NCBI GenBank assembly: GCA_014377905.1
Contig: JACMOQ010000393.1
Span: forward strand, 1 to 8,168
Source of the DNA: Acetobacteraceae bacterium
Lineage (GTDB): Bacteria; Pseudomonadota; Alphaproteobacteria; Acetobacterales; Acetobacteraceae
DNA: 8,168 nucleotides
Reading direction: 5' to 3'
The notes under the pieces are model-generated. The model saw only the letters and a program-made list of their open reading frames with translations, was not told the DNA's origin and did not search any database. Shown piece by piece: positions 6,396-8,168 of the stretch. The position numbers and the translations under genes were made by a program. Positions within the stretch are counted from its first letter, which is position 1. Each line of letters starts with the position of its first letter.

Positions 6396-7084
6396 GCCGC
6401 GCGACCCGCCTTCTTGATCTGTTACAGGCGCTGCGGCGGCATCGGCACCCGGTGACAGCGGCAACGCTTGCGGGAGAGTTGGCAGTTTCGGTGCGCACGA
6501 TTTATCGCGACATCGCATCCTTGCAGGCGCAGGGCGCAACTATCGCCGGCGAGGCCGGGATTGGCTACGTGCTGCAACCCGGCCTGCTGCTGCCGCCGCT
6601 GATGTTCTCGGCTGATGAGATTGACGCCGTGCTGCTGGGCCTGCGCCTGGTGGCCGATCGCGCCGATCCGGGGCTGGCGCTGGCGGCCGACAACGCCGCC
6701 GCCAAAATCACCGCGGTGCTGCCGGCCGATCGGCGCGATGCGGCTGAGACAAATGTGCTGATGGCGGGCCCGGCCGCGCCGGTCAGCGACCAGATCGATA
6801 TCGGACCATTGCGCGAGGCGATCCGGGCCGAACGAAAGATTGATCTGTCCTATCGGGACGGCGACGGTGCGGCGAGCGAGCGGGTGGTGTGGCCGATTGC
6901 GCTGTCGATGTTCAACACGGTGCGGGTGCTGATCGGCTGGTGCGAATTGCGCCAGGATTTTCGCCATTTCCGCACCGATCGGATTGCGGTGGTTATGGTC
7001 GGCACCGCCCCCATCCCACGCCGGCGGGCGGTGTTGCTGCGCGAATGGCGGGGCCAGCTTGCCGCGACTACTGACAGGTTCTGA
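6392..7084 (+). CDS. YafY-family HTH transcriptional regulator with WYL domain
   Basis: 230-aa DNA-binding regulator. The N-terminal HTH_11-type winged helix (about 3-61) contains the recognition-helix segment SVRTIYRDIASLQAQG (33-48), highly characteristic of YafY/DeoR-like proteins. The C-terminal WYL ligand-sensing domain ends with GWCELRQDFRHFRTDRI (182-198). At the WYL signature itself the residues are RVL (178-180), as in a subgroup that keeps WCELR and FRxFRxDRI instead. GTG at 6392 is chosen because the conserved HTH begins right after it and it overlaps the amine oxidase stop (GTGA); a longer frame from 6230 would add 54 low-complexity residues read out of frame through the amine oxidase gene. 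The position suggests translational coupling with the amine oxidase and joint control with the SRPBCC gene. Its targets are unknown; self-regulation or control of neighbours is inferred. Confidence 0.9.
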   Translation: MSRATRLLDLLQALRRHRHPVTAATLAGELAVSVRTIYRDIASLQAQGATIAGEAGIGYVLQPGLLLPPLMFSADEIDAVLLGLRLVADRADPGLALAADNAAAKITAVLPADRRDAAETNVLMAGPAAPVSDQIDIGPLREAIRAERKIDLSYRDGDGAASERVVWPIALSMFNTVRVLIGWCELRQDFRHFRTDRIAVVMVGTAPIPRRRAVLLREWRGQLAATTDRF

Positions 7085-7087
7085 CAG
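7071..7087. repeat. Direct repeat CTGACAG, period 10 bp
   Basis: CTGACAG occurs at 7071-7077 and 7081-7087, spaced by one helical turn, spanning the stop of the WYL regulator gene and the gap before the SRPBCC gene. It might be a regulator site, but the first copy is coding, so chance is a serious alternative. Confidence 0.25.
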
Positions 7088-7118
7088 TCGGGCCGGCTAA
7101 ACCGTGTGCACCCCAAGC

Positions 7119-7123
7119 AAAGG
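7119..7123 (+). promoter_or_regulatory. Ribosome binding site for the SRPBCC gene
   Basis: AAAGG with 8 nt to the ATG at 7132 supports that start rather than the overlapping GTG at 7123. Confidence 0.55.
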
Positions 7124-7131
7124 TGTGCGCC

Positions 7132-7581
7132 ATGACCAAGACCTACCGTCACGAAACCATCATCAACCTACCGCGCGAAGCCGTGTTCGCGGTGCTGACT
7201 GACATCGCCAACTGGCCGAAATGGGACCTCGATCTGGTTGCCACCGCGCATGACGGCGCGGTTTTGCGCGCCGGCAGCCGGTTCAACATCACGCCGAAAG
7301 GCACCAAACCGGTCGCCATGACCGTCGAGGCAATTGAAAGCCCGGCGCTGTTCATCGACCGTGCCGAACTGCCGCTGGGCTGCATTCGCGGGGTGCATCG
7401 GCTGGAAGCAGTGCCAGGAGGCACGCGGCTGATCCACGAGGTCAGCACTAGCGGGGCGCTGGCCTGGCTGTGGGACAGGATCATTACGCGCTGCATTGGC
7501 GCGGGACTGGCCGAACAGGCGGCGCGGCTGGCGGCTTACGGGATCGGGATATCGTCGGCGTCGAAGTCCGGCCCGCCATAA
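7132..7581 (+). CDS. SRPBCC-fold protein (polyketide cyclase/dehydrase-like)
   Basis: 149-aa protein with the START/Bet v 1-like SRPBCC signature: an N-terminal strand HETIINLPREAVFAVLTDIA followed by NWPKWDLDL (27-35), and a C-terminal helix rich in Ala after LIHEVSTSGALAWLWDRII. Such proteins bind a small hydrophobic ligand in a single-domain cavity; ligand and reaction cannot be inferred here. ATG at 7132 is chosen over an in-frame GTG three codons upstream because AAAGG (7119-7123) lies 8 nt before the ATG. It follows the WYL regulator gene by 47 bp in the same direction, and YafY-type regulators are often found beside such genes, so a regulator-target pair is plausible. Its last 15 codons overlap the convergent minus-strand gene, and the C-terminal tail (SSASKSGPP) looks like a non-conserved extension. 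Confidence 0.85.
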   Translation: MTKTYRHETIINLPREAVFAVLTDIANWPKWDLDLVATAHDGAVLRAGSRFNITPKGTKPVAMTVEAIESPALFIDRAELPLGCIRGVHRLEAVPGGTRLIHEVSTSGALAWLWDRIITRCIGAGLAEQAARLAAYGIGISSASKSGPP

Positions 7582-8168
7582 CCGGCCGCAACCGGCAGAC
7601 GCAGGATGCGGCGGCCCTTAATCTTAAGCATCTCGGGGCAGACGGTGACGATGTGCGACGCGGCGGCACGCGCCATGGCGGCCGCGACGGTGGTGTCCTG
7701 CGCCAACTGGCCGAGATTAAGCCTTGTGGCGAAAACCACGGTGAAGCGCCTGCTTAGGCCGCCCGCAAGCGCATCGGCGGGGGAAATCCAAATGGTGTGG
7801 ACGGTTTCGTGGCCATCGCCCTGGGGTTTCTGGTCGGTTGGCATCGGCGCGAGGAAGAAATGGGTGTCGTAACGCTTGGGGCGGCCTTCGGGGGTGATCC
7901 AGTGGGAAAACCGCACCATTGCGTCGGTGGCGAGTTCGATTTCGCCGGAGGTTGCGAGGTCGGTGAAGTCCGGCGCGCGGCCGATGCGGGCGGCAATGCG
8001 GGTTTCGAGGGCTTCGACGGCCGTCACCAGCTCGGTTTGGGCGGCGAGTGGCGGGACGGGGATGGCGAACGTACGGTAGAAATCTTCCGGTACGCGGCGG
8101 TGGCCGCTGGAACCCGTCATCTGCTTTTCGGCTGCTTCGCGGACGGTGGCGCGGTTCAGGAGCAGGTA
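7536..8168 (-). CDS. Partial reading frame: NUDIX hydrolase C-terminal half joined in frame to an HsdS-like segment
   Basis: The frame is open through the window edge (210 sense codons to the stop at 7538-7536); the ATG at 8120 need not be a real start. From about 7980 down to the stop, the product resembles the second half of an alphaproteobacterial NUDIX protein: FSHWITPEGRPKRYDTHFF (starting near 7910), GHETVHTIWISPADAL, VVFATRLNLGQLA, and GRRILRLPVAAGYGG near the end. The Nudix box (GX5EX7REUXEEXGU), expected in the missing N-terminal half, is absent. In its place the edge-proximal part reads like a restriction specificity subunit (see the entry at 7980-8168). Without the Nudix box this polypeptide would not be an active pyrophosphohydrolase. 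Either a genuine rearrangement or an artefactual join at a sequence end would explain it. It is convergent with the SRPBCC gene and overlaps it by 46 bp. Confidence 0.7.
   Translation of the reverse strand, partial: YLLLNRATVREAAEKQMTGSSGHRRVPEDFYRTFAIPVPPLAAQTELVTAVEALETRIAARIGRAPDFTDLATSGEIELATDAMVRFSHWITPEGRPKRYDTHFFLAPMPTDQKPQGDGHETVHTIWISPADALAGGLSRRFTVVFATRLNLGQLAQDTTVAAAMARAAASHIVTVCPEMLKIKGRRILRLPVAAGYGGPDFDADDIPIP
7980..8168 (-). other. HsdS-like (type I restriction specificity) conserved C-terminal segment
   Basis: Translated in the frame continuous with the NUDIX-like part, this stretch gives YLLLNRATVREAAEKQMTGS, then SGHRRVPEDFYRTF, IPVPPLAAQTELV and AVEALETRIAAR. The pattern of a helix, TGSxGxxRVPxxFxxxxIPxPPLxxQxxLVxxxE and a coiled helix is the conserved region after a target-recognition domain in HsdS proteins, or in HsdM-HsdS fusions. 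No other part of a restriction-modification system is in the window. The boundary with the NUDIX-like part is judged by eye at about 7970-8000. Confidence 0.6.

Noticed and set aside
5826..6539. Minus-strand open frame of 237 codons across the amine oxidase and regulator genes
   Set aside because: Its composition is Arg/Pro/Ala-rich, it has no recognisable motif, and it lies opposite two well supported genes.
1..8168. CRISPR array, tRNA or rRNA gene, insertion sequence ends, phage attachment site
   Set aside because: No regularly spaced repeats, cloverleaf-like sequence, transposase motifs or terminal inverted repeats were seen.

Overview
The window is GC-rich bacterial DNA. Its gene content suggests an alphaproteobacterium, most likely of the sphingomonad type: isoquinoline 1-oxidoreductase (Ior)-like molybdenum hydroxylases with Tat signals, a YafY/WYL regulator, and the C-terminal half of a NUDIX protein of a style common in that group. 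This placement is an inference from family resemblance; no marker gene is present.

Left part, minus strand (5015 down to 1): a tight gene set encodes a molybdenum hydroxylase of the xanthine dehydrogenase / IorAB family. The order of transcription is a small two-[2Fe-2S] subunit (4548-5015), a Tat-targeted molybdopterin large subunit (2387-4534), a second paralogous Tat-targeted large subunit (178-2307), and the beginning of a Tat-type FAD/NAD-binding flavoprotein (181 down to the window edge). The two large subunits are roughly 70-75% identical by eye. Both keep the molybdopterin-binding motifs and the catalytic glutamate, yet they share one electron-transfer subunit. No FAD-domain subunit of the CoxM type and no cytochrome c is visible, so the electron acceptor is unknown; the downstream flavoprotein is a candidate partner.

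A 129-bp divergent intergenic region (5016-5144) holds an imperfect palindrome and an 8-bp direct repeat with a 22-bp period.

Right part, plus strand (5145-7581): a flavin amine oxidase, a YafY-type HTH/WYL regulator that starts inside the amine oxidase stop codon (GTGA), and a small SRPBCC-fold protein after 47 bp. This looks like one co-directional unit.

Right edge, minus strand (8168 down to 7536): a reading frame open at the window end. Its C-terminal two thirds resemble the second half of an alphaproteobacterial NUDIX hydrolase. Its edge-proximal ~55-60 codons instead resemble the conserved C-terminal part of a type I restriction specificity (HsdS) region, fused in frame where the Nudix box should be. 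This is either a gene rearrangement or a chimeric sequence end, and it is the strangest feature of the window. It overlaps the SRPBCC gene tail to tail by 46 bp.

No tRNA, rRNA, CRISPR array, insertion sequence or attachment site was recognised.
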